Positions 1 through 7,128 of a stretch of 13,312 nt of DNA are shown piece by piece. Source of the stretch: JANLQX01 sp031368215 (lineage in GTDB: Bacteria; Actinomycetota; Acidimicrobiia; Acidimicrobiales; JANYDT01); contig JANLRD010000198.1 of the NCBI GenBank assembly GCA_031368215.1, forward strand, positions 1 through 13,312. The letters run 5' to 3'. Each line of letters begins with the position of its first letter. Position 1 is the stretch's first letter. Below the pieces are notes generated by a model. That model was not told where the DNA came from and made no database searches. It saw only the letters and a list, made by a program, of their open reading frames with translations. A program made the position numbers and the translations under genes.

Positions 1-705
1 GCCGACGCAGTCGACCGCCCCGGCCCAGCGCTCCTTCTCCAGCGGGCGAGCGGCATCGACGGCGAGTTCGGAGCGGTCGAGAATCGTCGTGGCACCGAGG
101 GAGCGGAGGTAGTCGTGCTCATCGGCCTTGCCGGTCGACGCCGCGACCTCGAAGCCGCGCTGGGCCAGCATGGCGACCGCGGTCGACCCGACGCCACCGG
201 TTGCGCCGGTCACCAGGATCGGCCCGCGGTCGGTGCGCAGCCCGGCCCGCTCGAGGGCACGGACCGACTGGGCGGCGGTGAAGCCGGCGGTGCCGATCGC
301 CATTGCCTCCTGCACGATGAGGCCATGGGGAAGACGGAGCACCTGATCCGCGGGGAGGCGGCAGTAGTGGGCGTAGGCGCCGTGGCGGGCAACGCCGATG
401 TCGTACCCGTGGGCGATGACGAGGTCGCCCACGGCGACGTCGGCCGACCCGTCGACGGCGACGACGACGCCGCCCACGTCGACGCCGGCCACGAGCGGAC
501 TGATCCGGGCCACGCCGCCGTCGACCAGCGTGGCCAGTGCGTCCTTGTAGTTGACGCTCGACCATTGCACGTGGACGGTGACCTCTCCGGCGGGGAGGTC
601 ACCCGAGGAGAACTCGGCGACACCCCGGGTGACGCTGACCGTCCCATCGGCTGCAGTGGACTTGGTGGCGACGAACGCGGGGAACAACGGAGGCAGGGAG
701 AACAT
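1..705 (-). CDS. acuI: AcuI/YhdH-family acrylyl-CoA reductase-like zinc-free MDR oxidoreductase (3' end beyond window)
   Basis: 235 codons read without a stop from ATG 705 to the left edge, so the C-terminus is missing (the family is about 325 aa). The product resembles the YhdH/YhfP/AcuI branch of the medium-chain dehydrogenase/reductase superfamily, which reduces acrylyl-CoA-type enones with NADPH. Visible hallmarks are NYKD at residues 52-55, the AMAIGTAGFTA segment at 134-144, the Rossmann glycine motif VTGATGGVGS at 165-174, the ASTGKADEHDYLRSLGA stretch after it, and KERWAGAVDCVG at the edge. No structural-zinc cysteine cluster is visible. It lies 48 nt after the PAC2 gene on the same strand, probably as last or internal gene of that operon. 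There is no clear Shine-Dalgarno; a TAAACC box ends 7 nt before the ATG, so a separate leaderless start is possible. The family assignment is firm. The exact substrate is inferred. Confidence 0.88.
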   Translation of the reverse strand, partial: MFSLPPLFPAFVATKSTAADGTVSVTRGVAEFSSGDLPAGEVTVHVQWSSVNYKDALATLVDGGVARISPLVAGVDVGGVVVAVDGSADVAVGDLVIAHGYDIGVARHGAYAHYCRLPADQVLRLPHGLIVQEAMAIGTAGFTAAQSVRALERAGLRTDRGPILVTGATGGVGSTAVAMLAQRGFEVAASTGKADEHDYLRSLGATTILDRSELAVDAARPLEKERWAGAVDCVG

Positions 706-753
706 GGCGTCGGGTTTACCCCATGCGGGCGTGATCCGAGAACTGCGACGCGC

Positions 754-1644
754 TCACTGCTCTCGCAGGTACTTCTCCAGTTCGGCGGCGAGCTCGTCGC
801 CGCTGGGGAGGTCGCCGAGGTCGCCACCCGCCATGCCGAAACGGCCGGGTCGCATCGGCATCTCCGAGGCCACCTGCTCCTCGAGGCGGCGCACCATTTC
901 GACGTGTTCGGGGTTGTTCTGCACGAGCTGGTCGATCTGGGCGTTTGCCGCCGTGCCGGCGTTGCGGAGCTCGACCGTGTCGATCACGAGACCGGTCACG
1001 CGGGCCAGGGTTTCGAGGAGGGCTGACGCGGCGGCCGGGAACGGCATTGCGGCGGCGTAGTGGGGAACCCGTGCCCAGAGGCCGACGGCGGGACGCCCCG
1101 CTTCGGCGAAGCCCCGTTCGATGGCCGCCTGCACGCCTCCAGGGATGTCCATCGTGGCTTCGAGGTAGCCCACCTCGTCGGCGAGCTTCTGGCTCGTCGC
1201 CGTGGCGCCGATCGACACCGGCCGGGTATGTGGCGCTGCAGCGGGGAAGGCCCCGAAGCCGACGCAGAGTCGGACATCGAGGCGCTCGACCACTTCCATA
1301 AGCGCGCGTACAAAAGCGTTCCACCGCATGTCCGGCTCGGGTCCGGTGAGCACGAGGAGATCCTGCCCGGCAGAGTCGCGTCCGTGGCGCAGCTGCAGGC
1401 GCGGCCAGCGGAGCTCGGTGTTCACGCCATTGATGAGCCGCATCGTCGGGCGCCGGGCGCGCTGATCGAGCAGCTCGTCGGTGTCGAAGCGCAGCAATCG
1501 ATGCGTGCGGATCTGCTGCTTGAGGGTCCCGACGGCTGTGGCGGACGCATAGCCCGCTTCGATCCAGCCTTCGAGCGCAACGACAAGCACCGGATCCTTG
1601 AGCCCCTCGGGGACGGGGTTCTCCCAGATGACGAGATCGGTCAT
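754..1644 (-). CDS. PAC2 family protein
   Basis: 296 aa. The sequence fits the PAC2 (proteasome assembly chaperone 2-like) family that is widespread in actinobacteria. Recognisable parts are the N-terminal VLVVALEGWIEAGYA block (about residues 19-33), the LTGPEPDMRWNAF segment (about 97-109), the GFGAFPAAAPHTRP loop (about 127-140) and the PGGVQAAIERGFAEAG helix region. The C-terminal tail (about 230-296) is charged and probably helical. The biochemical role of bacterial PAC2 proteins is not settled; proteasome-related or nucleotide-binding roles have been suggested, and nothing in this window tests that. The start ATG overlaps the stop of the upstream phosphotransferase gene as ATGA, indicating translational coupling, and the downstream acuI-like gene follows after 48 nt. 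The family call is good and the function is unknown. Confidence 0.88.
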   Translation of the reverse strand: MTDLVIWENPVPEGLKDPVLVVALEGWIEAGYASATAVGTLKQQIRTHRLLRFDTDELLDQRARRPTMRLINGVNTELRWPRLQLRHGRDSAGQDLLVLTGPEPDMRWNAFVRALMEVVERLDVRLCVGFGAFPAAAPHTRPVSIGATATSQKLADEVGYLEATMDIPGGVQAAIERGFAEAGRPAVGLWARVPHYAAAMPFPAAASALLETLARVTGLVIDTVELRNAGTAANAQIDQLVQNNPEHVEMVRRLEEQVASEMPMRPGRFGMAGGDLGDLPSGDELAAELEKYLREQ

Positions 1645-2729
1645 GACAATCCTTCCAGCGCGTTCGCCGCGCTCGTCGCCAGCAGTGGCACCTGCTCTTC
1701 GAGGGTCCGCCAGTCGTACCCGTCGTCGCCCATGGCACCGGCCCGGTATCGCGCATAGACGCCATCGAGGATGCAGGCGAGCTTCCAGTAGCCGAACGCC
1801 ACGTAGACGTCGAGATCGCGGAGGTTCCGGCCGGTCCGCTGGGCGTAGCGCGTGCGAAGCGCCTGGCGACCGAGAAAGCCTGGAGTCGAGCTTGCCGCAA
1901 GGCCGAGGGGTGGATTCGGATCGTCTGGCTCGGGCCAGTAGACGAGCAGCAGTCCCACGTCGGCGAGAGGATCACCGAGCGTGCAGAGCTCCCAGTCGAG
2001 CACGGCGATGACCTCGCCGGCCCGGTTCACCATGGTGTTGTCGAGCCGGTAGTCGCCGTGGACGATCGAGACTCCCTGCTGCTGCGGAATCCGGTGGAGC
2101 AACTCGTCGTGGAGATCGTGGATCGTCTGTACCGGATAGGTGCTCGATTGCTGGAACTGGCCGTACCACCGTTTCAGCTGGCGCTCGAGGTACCCCTCCC
2201 GCTTGCCGAGGTCGCCGAGGCCGACGGCATCGACGTCGAGCGCGTGGAGATCGGCGAGGACGTCGGCGACCGACTCGCTGGCCCGGACTTTCGCGGCGTC
2301 GTCGAGCAGACGGGCGTCATCGGCATTGCGCAAGACCAGCCCGTCGAGGTAGGCCATGACGTAGAACGGGCGCTCGTTGACCGCGGGATCGTCGCAGAAG
2401 CCGAGGGCGGGGGCGACGGGCACCGATGTATCGGCGAGCGCCGAGATGATCCGGTGCTCGCGGGCGACATCGTGGGCGGACGGGAGCAGGTGCCCGAGCG
2501 GCGGACGGCGAAGGACGTAGCGGTGTCCGGCGGAGTCGTCGACCAGGTAGGTGTAGTTCGAACGGCCGCCGGCGATGAGGGTGAAGCGAAGTGGGCCGGT
2601 AGCGCCGGGCACGTGCGAAGCGAACCAGGCGGTCAGGTTTTCGGCATGTATGCCCGGAGGCACCGGGGCGGCCGAGACGGTGCGCTCCGGAGCGGTGGGA
2701 GACGCCGTGAGAGACGGAATCGGGTTCAT
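1641..2729 (-). CDS. phosphotransferase family protein (APH fold, ACAD10/11 N-terminal-like)
   Basis: 362 aa. An aminoglycoside-phosphotransferase-fold kinase. The nucleotide-loop region IAGGRSNYTYLV is at residues 52-63 and the VLRRPP lysine/arginine strand at about 72-77. The catalytic loop HGDYRLDN is at 224-231, and the metal-binding segment LDWELCTLGDPLAD at 244-257. This pattern matches stand-alone bacterial relatives of the ACAD10/ACAD11 N-terminal domain, which phosphorylate hydroxyacyl-CoAs in fatty-acid catabolism, rather than drug-resistance kinases. The open frame extends far upstream to 3419 across the divergent thioredoxin gene. ATG 2729 was chosen because it follows a G-rich stretch (GGGGGG, 4 nt away) and gives the family length. 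It is the first gene of a minus-strand operon, coupled by ATGA overlap to the PAC2 gene. An acyl-CoA-related role is inferred, supported by the nearby AcuI-like gene. Confidence 0.9.
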   Translation of the reverse strand: MNPIPSLTASPTAPERTVSAAPVPPGIHAENLTAWFASHVPGATGPLRFTLIAGGRSNYTYLVDDSAGHRYVLRRPPLGHLLPSAHDVAREHRIISALADTSVPVAPALGFCDDPAVNERPFYVMAYLDGLVLRNADDARLLDDAAKVRASESVADVLADLHALDVDAVGLGDLGKREGYLERQLKRWYGQFQQSSTYPVQTIHDLHDELLHRIPQQQGVSIVHGDYRLDNTMVNRAGEVIAVLDWELCTLGDPLADVGLLLVYWPEPDDPNPPLGLAASSTPGFLGRQALRTRYAQRTGRNLRDLDVYVAFGYWKLACILDGVYARYRAGAMGDDGYDWRTLEEQVPLLATSAANALEGLS

Positions 2730-2739
2730 GTGTCCCCCC

Positions 2740-2745
2740 ACCGTA
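2740..2745 (-). promoter_or_regulatory. candidate -10 box (TACGGT) for the phosphotransferase-PAC2-acuI operon
   Basis: On the minus strand TACGGT fits the TANNNT actinobacterial -10 pattern and ends 10 nt before ATG 2729, which would leave a 5' leader of only about 3 nt. No convincing -35 is visible. The intervening GGGGGG could instead act as a ribosome-binding site for a transcript from further upstream. Confidence 0.35.
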
Positions 2746-2833
2746 CGCGAGCCGCGGCCGTTCGGTGCTCGGGCGTTGCCCTGGGCGGATCGTCGCCGGC
2801 CGGCGCGCTGGATCGAGAGCGCCCCGGAGGCAG

Positions 2834-2839
2834 TAGTTT
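2834..2839 (+). promoter_or_regulatory. candidate -10 box (TAGTTT) and ribosome-binding site for the thioredoxin-like gene
   Basis: TAGTTT fits TANNNT and is the most T-rich spot in the 142-bp divergent intergenic region (2730-2871). It would give a leader of about 25 nt. A GGAG at 2862-2865 sits 6 nt before ATG 2872 and decides that start. No good -35 is seen. Confidence 0.4.
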
Positions 2840-2871
2840 TGCGGGCCCACCGTTCGTTCCTGGAGTGCCTG

Positions 2872-3588
2872 ATGTACATCGACGTCACCGACGCCACCTT
2901 CCAAACCGAGGTGGTCGAGCGATCGAAATCGGTTCCGGTCGTCGTCGACCTGTGGGCTCCGTGGTGCGGGCCGTGTCGCACGCTCGGCCCGATGATCGAG
3001 CGGGTGATCGACGCCACCAAGGACGCGGTTGTGCTGGTGAAGGTCAACGTCGACGACAACCCCAGGGTTTCCTCTACCTTCCAGGTGCAGTCGATTCCGG
3101 CGGTCTTCGCGATCCACGAGGGCAAGGTCGTCGATTCGTTCATCGGCGCTCTTCCAGAGGCACAGATTAAGATGTGGGTCGATCGACTTGCGCCAGCGGC
3201 GTCGCCTGTCGACATTGCGATCGACAACGCCCTTGCGGCCGGCAACGAAGACGGACTTCGTGAGGTGCTCGCCGTCGAGCCGGGCAACGCTCGGGCCATC
3301 GTCGGGCTGGTGAAGATGCTGATCGAACGCGGCGAGTTCGACGAGCCGCTTTCCCTACTCGCCCGCATCCCCGAGACCCCCGAGACCGTCGAGCTTGCGG
3401 CACGCGCCCGTCTCGGCATGTCGGAGACCGGCGTGGGTGCCGAGTCGCTCGCCGAGTTGGACCTTCTGCTCGATCACGTGAAAGCCGACGACGACGCCCG
3501 CCAGAAGTACGTCGATCTGCTCGCCGCCCTCGGCGAACACCCGAAGGTCGGCGAGTACCGCCGCAAGCTCGCTGCCCGGCTGTTCTGA
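2872..3588 (+). CDS. thioredoxin-domain protein with TPR-like C-terminus (CnoX/YbbN type)
   Basis: 238 aa. An N-terminal thioredoxin fold (about residues 1-112) carries the active site WAPWCGPC, with CGPC at 32-35 and the cis-proline in SIPAVF at Pro76. The C-terminal half (about 118-238) is alpha-helical with TPR-like units (DNALAAGNEDGLREVLAVEPGNARAIVGLVKMLI and onwards) and a final LAALGEHPKVGEYRRKLAARLF. This architecture is that of CnoX/YbbN chaperedoxins, which protect proteins from oxidative damage and hand clients to chaperones. The E. coli protein lacks a classical CXXC, whereas here both cysteines are present, so oxidoreductase activity is plausible. There is no signal peptide, so it is probably cytoplasmic. 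ATG 2872 was preferred over the upstream in-frame extension to 2575 because it has a GGAG 6 nt upstream and begins exactly at the thioredoxin fold. Transcribed divergently from the phosphotransferase operon, 40 nt before the HEXXH gene. Confidence 0.88.
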   Translation: MYIDVTDATFQTEVVERSKSVPVVVDLWAPWCGPCRTLGPMIERVIDATKDAVVLVKVNVDDNPRVSSTFQVQSIPAVFAIHEGKVVDSFIGALPEAQIKMWVDRLAPAASPVDIAIDNALAAGNEDGLREVLAVEPGNARAIVGLVKMLIERGEFDEPLSLLARIPETPETVELAARARLGMSETGVGAESLAELDLLLDHVKADDDARQKYVDLLAALGEHPKVGEYRRKLAARLF

Positions 3589-3628
3589 CGTCGGAGGTGG
3601 TCGTGTTCGCGCTCGGGAGAACGTCGAT

Positions 3629-4039
3629 ATGGGACTGAGGACACCTGTCCCGAAGCGGCTGAGCAAGGTCGACGGGCATTGGCTGTGGATCGGCGGCCCC
3701 GTGCCGCCCGGTTCCGTCGGGATCACGATCGGGTCACTCGTCATCATCCGCAAGTCCGTCGCCCGAGGCCACGGTTTCGCGGAACTGCTTGCTCACGAGC
3801 AGGTCCACGTTCGGCAGTTCGCGGAACTCGGGGTCGGCCGATTCCTCGCCCGCTACCTCAAGTCATATGCGCGCTTTCGTTTTCGTGGCTACGGCCATTG
3901 GCAGGCGTATTCCCGCATTCCGCTCGAGGTCGAGGCGCGAGTCGACGGACGCGCCCGCCTGCAGAGTTCGCCTGAAACGTCGGCGCTTCTCGCCGACTCC
4001 GCCGCGCTACTGCCGGTCGTCGACGCGGCTCCCGTCTGA
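3629..4039 (+). CDS. small HEXXH-motif putative metalloprotein, function unknown
   Basis: 136 aa. The central motif is LLAHEQVHVRQF, with HEQVH at residues 56-60, the classical zinc-binding pattern of metallopeptidases. Candidate third ligands are Glu100 or Glu102 in IPLEVEARVDGRA, about 40 residues further on, as in gluzincin-type arrangements. The N-terminal part (about 16-45) looks beta-rich (WLWIGGPV, GITIGSLVII). An aromatic and basic middle segment follows (YLKSYARFRFRGYGHWQAY, 76-94). No signal peptide or membrane segment is apparent. ATG 3629 has GGGAGA 8 nt upstream. It begins 40 nt after the thioredoxin-like gene on the same strand and could be co-transcribed with it. I do not recognise a named family. 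Peptidase activity is only suggested by the motif, and the protein is short for a stand-alone peptidase. Confidence 0.72.
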   Translation: MGLRTPVPKRLSKVDGHWLWIGGPVPPGSVGITIGSLVIIRKSVARGHGFAELLAHEQVHVRQFAELGVGRFLARYLKSYARFRFRGYGHWQAYSRIPLEVEARVDGRARLQSSPETSALLADSAALLPVVDAAPV

Positions 4040-4047
4040 GCGGTCCA

Positions 4048-4084
4048 CCGTCCGGTTCGACGTCCCGATCCACTCACCGGACGG
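4048..4084. terminator. possible hairpin after the HEXXH gene
   Basis: A perfect 8-bp inverted repeat, CCGTCCGG at 4048-4055 and CCGGACGG at 4077-4084, with a 21-nt loop, begins 9 nt after the stop of the HEXXH gene. There is no T-tract, so it is at best an imperfect terminator or an operator-like site. The rest of the 218-nt stretch 4040-4257 before comEA shows a TAGCGT (4162-4167) that could serve as a -10 box, but no convincing -35. Confidence 0.25.
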
Positions 4085-4247
4085 CGGAATAGCGCCCTCG
4101 AGACGCCGGCGCGCCGGTGCGCCGAACCCGTCCGTCCGTGGTGATCGTCACACCCACGCCGTAGCGTTTGCGGTGTCGCTTCCCCGGTGGCACTTCGTCG
4201 GTCGTCCCGCTGTGCGTTCAGCATCCGGGTGGCCCGGCGGTGAGCGC

Positions 4248-4252
4248 GGAGG
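4248..4252 (+). promoter_or_regulatory. strong Shine-Dalgarno (GGAGG) deciding the comEA start
   Basis: GGAGG lies 5 nt before ATG 4258. It is the best ribosome-binding site in the window and supports that ATG over the earlier in-frame start at 4168. Confidence 0.7.
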
Positions 4253-4257
4253 TCGGT

Positions 4258-5160
4258 ATGGAAACGCCGGAAACGATGACGGTACGGGCGGCATCCACGT
4301 TCAGCGGTCTCGCCCGACCCCGGCCGAGGCCGACGCCCGTCGAGCAGGTCGGGGGAGCCGTCGAGCGGTTCATCAGGAGGTTGCGGAGTCGGCTGTCCGG
4401 CCGACGCCGGATCGTGGTCGTCGGCGGCTCGATCGTCGCCGTCGTGGGCGCCTTGGCGGTGTTCGGACCGGCTGCGCTGGCGCGGGTGCCCCGGTCCGCC
4501 CCGCAAGCGTCATCGGATGATCCAACGCTCCCGCTGACGCCTGCCGCCGCTCTGCCCGTCGAGGTGGGTCAGGCGCCACCCATCTCGCTGCCGTCCCCGG
4601 CCGCTCCCCAACCCGCCCCGCCCGTTTCGATGCCCTCGGGCGAAGCGGCGGCCATTCGCCCGTCGTCGCCCGCATCGACACCCGTCAGCCCGGCGACGCC
4701 GACCGTCGTCGTCCACGCCGCCGGCGCTGTGCTCCTTCCCGGGGTGTACCGGCTGTCGGACCCGGCCCGCGTCACCGATGTCGTGGCCGCCGCCGGCGGC
4801 CTGACAAGCGACGCCGATCCCGATGTGCTCAACCTTGCGGCGCGCGTCGGCGACGGAGAGCGCATCTTCGTCCCGCATCGTGGACAGGCCCCTCCCGGCG
4901 TGGTCGTCGGCACGACCGGGTCCGGGGCATCGACGGGGTCGGTGACCGGCGCGAGGACGGGTCCGGCCGCCATCGTCGACCTGAACGCGGCATCCGCCGA
5001 GCAACTCGACGCACTTCCCGGGATCGGTCCGGCGATCGCCGAGCGGATCATCGAAGCGCGAACCCGCGTCGGCCGGTTCCGGTCGGTGAACCAGTTGCTC
5101 GACGTCCCGGGGATCGGCGAGACGAAGTTCGCAACGCTCAAGACCCGGGTCCGGGTCTGA
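4258..5160 (+). CDS. comEA: ComEA-family DNA-binding protein (SLBB + helix-hairpin-helix)
   Basis: 300 aa. Domain order: a basic cytoplasmic N-terminus (residues 1-50, arginine-rich RRLRSRLSGRRR), one membrane anchor (about 51-75), and a Pro/Ser/Ala-rich extracytoplasmic linker (about 80-148). An SLBB domain follows (149-207, VVVHAAGAVLLPGVYRL, then DVVAAAGGLTSDADPD), then a Gly/Thr/Ser spacer, and a C-terminal double helix-hairpin-helix (241-300) with PGIGPAIAERI and PGIGETKF. This is the classic ComEA plan: a membrane-anchored receptor that binds double-stranded DNA outside the cell and passes it to the ComEC channel. comEC follows 62 nt downstream on the same strand. The start was set by the GGAGG at 4248-4252. 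The long Pro-rich linker fits a protein that must span a cell wall. Confidence 0.93.
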   Translation: METPETMTVRAASTFSGLARPRPRPTPVEQVGGAVERFIRRLRSRLSGRRRIVVVGGSIVAVVGALAVFGPAALARVPRSAPQASSDDPTLPLTPAAALPVEVGQAPPISLPSPAAPQPAPPVSMPSGEAAAIRPSSPASTPVSPATPTVVVHAAGAVLLPGVYRLSDPARVTDVVAAAGGLTSDADPDVLNLAARVGDGERIFVPHRGQAPPGVVVGTTGSGASTGSVTGARTGPAAIVDLNAASAEQLDALPGIGPAIAERIIEARTRVGRFRSVNQLLDVPGIGETKFATLKTRVRV

Positions 5161-5222
5161 ACCCCGGCCGGGGCACGGTCACTGCAGCCGCAGCTCCGTC
5201 CGGTTACTCCGATGCGGCGATT

Positions 5223-7070
5223 GTGGCCGCGGCGCTCGTTGTGGTTGCGGGGTGCATCTGGCCATGGTCGCCGACCGCGGCAGTGGCCCTCGGAGCCGGC
5301 ACTTTCGTGGGCGCAACGGTGGGGCTGTTCCGTTCCTCACCGGATCACAGCAGCTCTCCGGTTCGCCGGGTCGCGGCCCTCGGCATCGGTGTCTCGATCA
5401 CGTTGGCGGCGCTCGCCGGTTGGGCCACCCGGGCCAAGAACGGTCTCCACGCGCCGTCCCGGTCCTACGATGCCGTTCGGGCGGTGGTGCGCGCCGACGC
5501 CGAACCGTCGCTCGGCGGCAGCCGCGTCGACCTGTCCCTCGACGGGCACCGGTGGAGTGCCGTCGTGCCTTCGTCGATGCGCGGAGCCTCTCTGCGCGTC
5601 GGCGACGAGCTTGTCGTGTCAGGGTCCACGGTCGCCTTCCCGATCCGTCGCCCGTTCCAGGATGCCCGCCATCTCGCCGGCCGCTTCCGTCTCCGCCGGC
5701 TCCATGCGCGCCATGCCGGCGGCGTTCCCTATCGACAGGCGAACGCGATCCGGTCGGCCCTGTTGCGCAGCGCGGTCGGCTTCACCGACACGCAGCGGAC
5801 GCTGTTCGCCGGGTTCGTCCTCGGCGACGTGAGCTCGGCGCGTCCCGAATTGACCGACGACTTCCGGGCGTCGGGGCTGTCGCATCTGATTGTCGTCTCC
5901 GGCCAGAACCTGGCGTTCCTCCTGGCGGGCGTGATCCCGATCACCTCCATCGTCGGCCGGCGAAACCTCTGGATCCCGGCGACCCTCCGGCTCTTCGTGA
6001 TCGTCGGGTTCGTCTTTGTGGTCCGCTTCGAACCGTCGGTACTCCGTGCTGCGGTCATGGCAGCAGTGATGGTCGTAACGCGAGCGATCGGTCGCCCGCA
6101 GCCGCTTCTGCGCGTTCTCACGCTCTCGGTGATCGTGCTGCTCGTCGTCGATCCGCTCCTCGTCCGCTCGGTCGGGTTTGGGCTGTCGGTGGGCGCGGTA
6201 TGCGGAATCGCGCTCATCGGACCGTGGCTGTCGGAGCACCTGCAATCGTTCGGGTGGTTGGCCGGTCCGTTGGCGGTGACCATCGGGGCCCAACTCGGAA
6301 CGGCACCGATCGCCCTGCTGATCTTCGACGGCGTGCCGGTCGTAAGTGTGCTTGCCAACATGTGCGCGGTGGTGATTGCGGCGCCCATCATGAGCTGGGG
6401 CGTGCTCGCCGGTCTTCCTGCCGGGCTGCTCGGTCCTTCGGTGAGCTCGGTCGTGCATGTGCCCACGAGGTTCCTGCTGGGCCTGGTGGCGGCACTGGCA
6501 CGGGGTTCGGCGTCGCTACCGTTCGGATCGTGGACGCTCCCCGATCTCGCCGTGGCCGGGTTTGTCGCACTGGTCGGTCGACCCTTCCTGAAGCGGGCTG
6601 GCCGTGCCCGACGACCGCTGATCATCGCGTTCGCGGTTCTCGTCTTCGCCATGCCGACGCTCCGATCGACGGTCACGGCGACAGAGATCGAGTTGGCCCG
6701 TACGCCGCGGCCGCTCGGCAGTGGCGCAATCGTGTTCGGTCTCAGGCCGGACGGGTTGTGGCAGCACGTCGATGTGCTGGTGATCTCGCACGGCGTATCA
6801 GCCGGGGTGCTGCTCGCCCGACTCCGGGCGTCACGGATCGGTGCCATCGATCTCGTGATCGTCGCGTCCGGGGGCAAGCCGCAGGTAGCGGTGATCCGTG
6901 CGATCCACCACCGAGTTGACGTCGGCATGGCGATCAGCGCAGCGGGGGTCGGAGCGCCGCCGGGCCTTCGCTGGAAGCGGGCGCTCCCCGGTCTCACGAT
7001 GCGGGCGGGTGCCGTGACGGTTGCCGTGTTGGAGGTGCGGGATCGACGTGTCCAAGTCGCGGTGAGCTGA
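5223..7070 (+). CDS. comEC: ComEC/Rec2-family DNA internalization channel, degenerate C-terminal domain
   Basis: 615 aa from GTG 5223. N-terminal membrane segments (about 1-70) are followed by an OB-like soluble region (about 84-140, DUF4131-type). The Competence domain (about 175-460) has the hallmark GLSHLIVVSGQNLAFL at 218-233 and many membrane helices. The soluble C-terminal tail is at about 480-615. In most ComEC proteins the tail is a metallo-beta-lactamase-like domain with an HxHxDH motif. Here the equivalent place reads VDVLVISHGVSAG (516-528) with no second histidine or aspartate cluster, and the domain is short (about 130 aa), so it is probably non-catalytic. The role is transport of single-stranded DNA across the membrane with ComEA. 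The start is uncertain: no Shine-Dalgarno is visible, and the frame stays open upstream into the comEA end without a standard start codon. GTG 5223 is the first available. Confidence 0.9.
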   Translation: MAAALVVVAGCIWPWSPTAAVALGAGTFVGATVGLFRSSPDHSSSPVRRVAALGIGVSITLAALAGWATRAKNGLHAPSRSYDAVRAVVRADAEPSLGGSRVDLSLDGHRWSAVVPSSMRGASLRVGDELVVSGSTVAFPIRRPFQDARHLAGRFRLRRLHARHAGGVPYRQANAIRSALLRSAVGFTDTQRTLFAGFVLGDVSSARPELTDDFRASGLSHLIVVSGQNLAFLLAGVIPITSIVGRRNLWIPATLRLFVIVGFVFVVRFEPSVLRAAVMAAVMVVTRAIGRPQPLLRVLTLSVIVLLVVDPLLVRSVGFGLSVGAVCGIALIGPWLSEHLQSFGWLAGPLAVTIGAQLGTAPIALLIFDGVPVVSVLANMCAVVIAAPIMSWGVLAGLPAGLLGPSVSSVVHVPTRFLLGLVAALARGSASLPFGSWTLPDLAVAGFVALVGRPFLKRAGRARRPLIIAFAVLVFAMPTLRSTVTATEIELARTPRPLGSGAIVFGLRPDGLWQHVDVLVISHGVSAGVLLARLRASRIGAIDLVIVASGGKPQVAVIRAIHHRVDVGMAISAAGVGAPPGLRWKRALPGLTMRAGAVTVAVLEVRDRRVQVAVS

Positions 7071-7115
7071 GTCGGCGGCGAGTGGGCCGCGAGCCCGGCG
7101 GAGGGGATCACCGCG

Positions 7116-7121
7116 TAGTGT
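7116..7121 (+). promoter_or_regulatory. -10 box (TAGTGT) for a leaderless holA transcript
   Basis: TAGTGT fits TANNNT and ends exactly 7 nt before ATG 7129, which has no Shine-Dalgarno in the usual window. That spacing places the transcription start at or next to the A of the ATG, the signature of leaderless actinobacterial mRNAs. Confidence 0.55.
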
Positions 7122-7128
7122 CGCGGAC

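Noticed and set aside
115..1026. Long plus-strand open frame (303 aa) opposite the acuI-like and PAC2 genes
   Set aside because: It spans two recognisable minus-strand genes and their intergenic gap, has low-complexity Gly/Asp/Arg composition, and shows no family signature. It is a GC-rich shadow frame.
2730..3419. N-terminal extension of the phosphotransferase frame to 592 aa
   Set aside because: The extension runs antisense through the thioredoxin-like gene. ATG 2729 gives the family length and has a G-rich site upstream.
4141..4151. GTGATCGTCAC palindrome upstream of comEA as a CRP/FNR-type operator
   Set aside because: The half-sites GTGA and TCAC are separated by 3 nt, not the 6 nt of CRP-type sites, and such short palindromes are expected by chance.
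5212..5832. ATG 5212 as the comEC start
   Set aside because: It is in a different frame from the Competence-domain protein and gives a low-complexity Arg/Ser-rich product.
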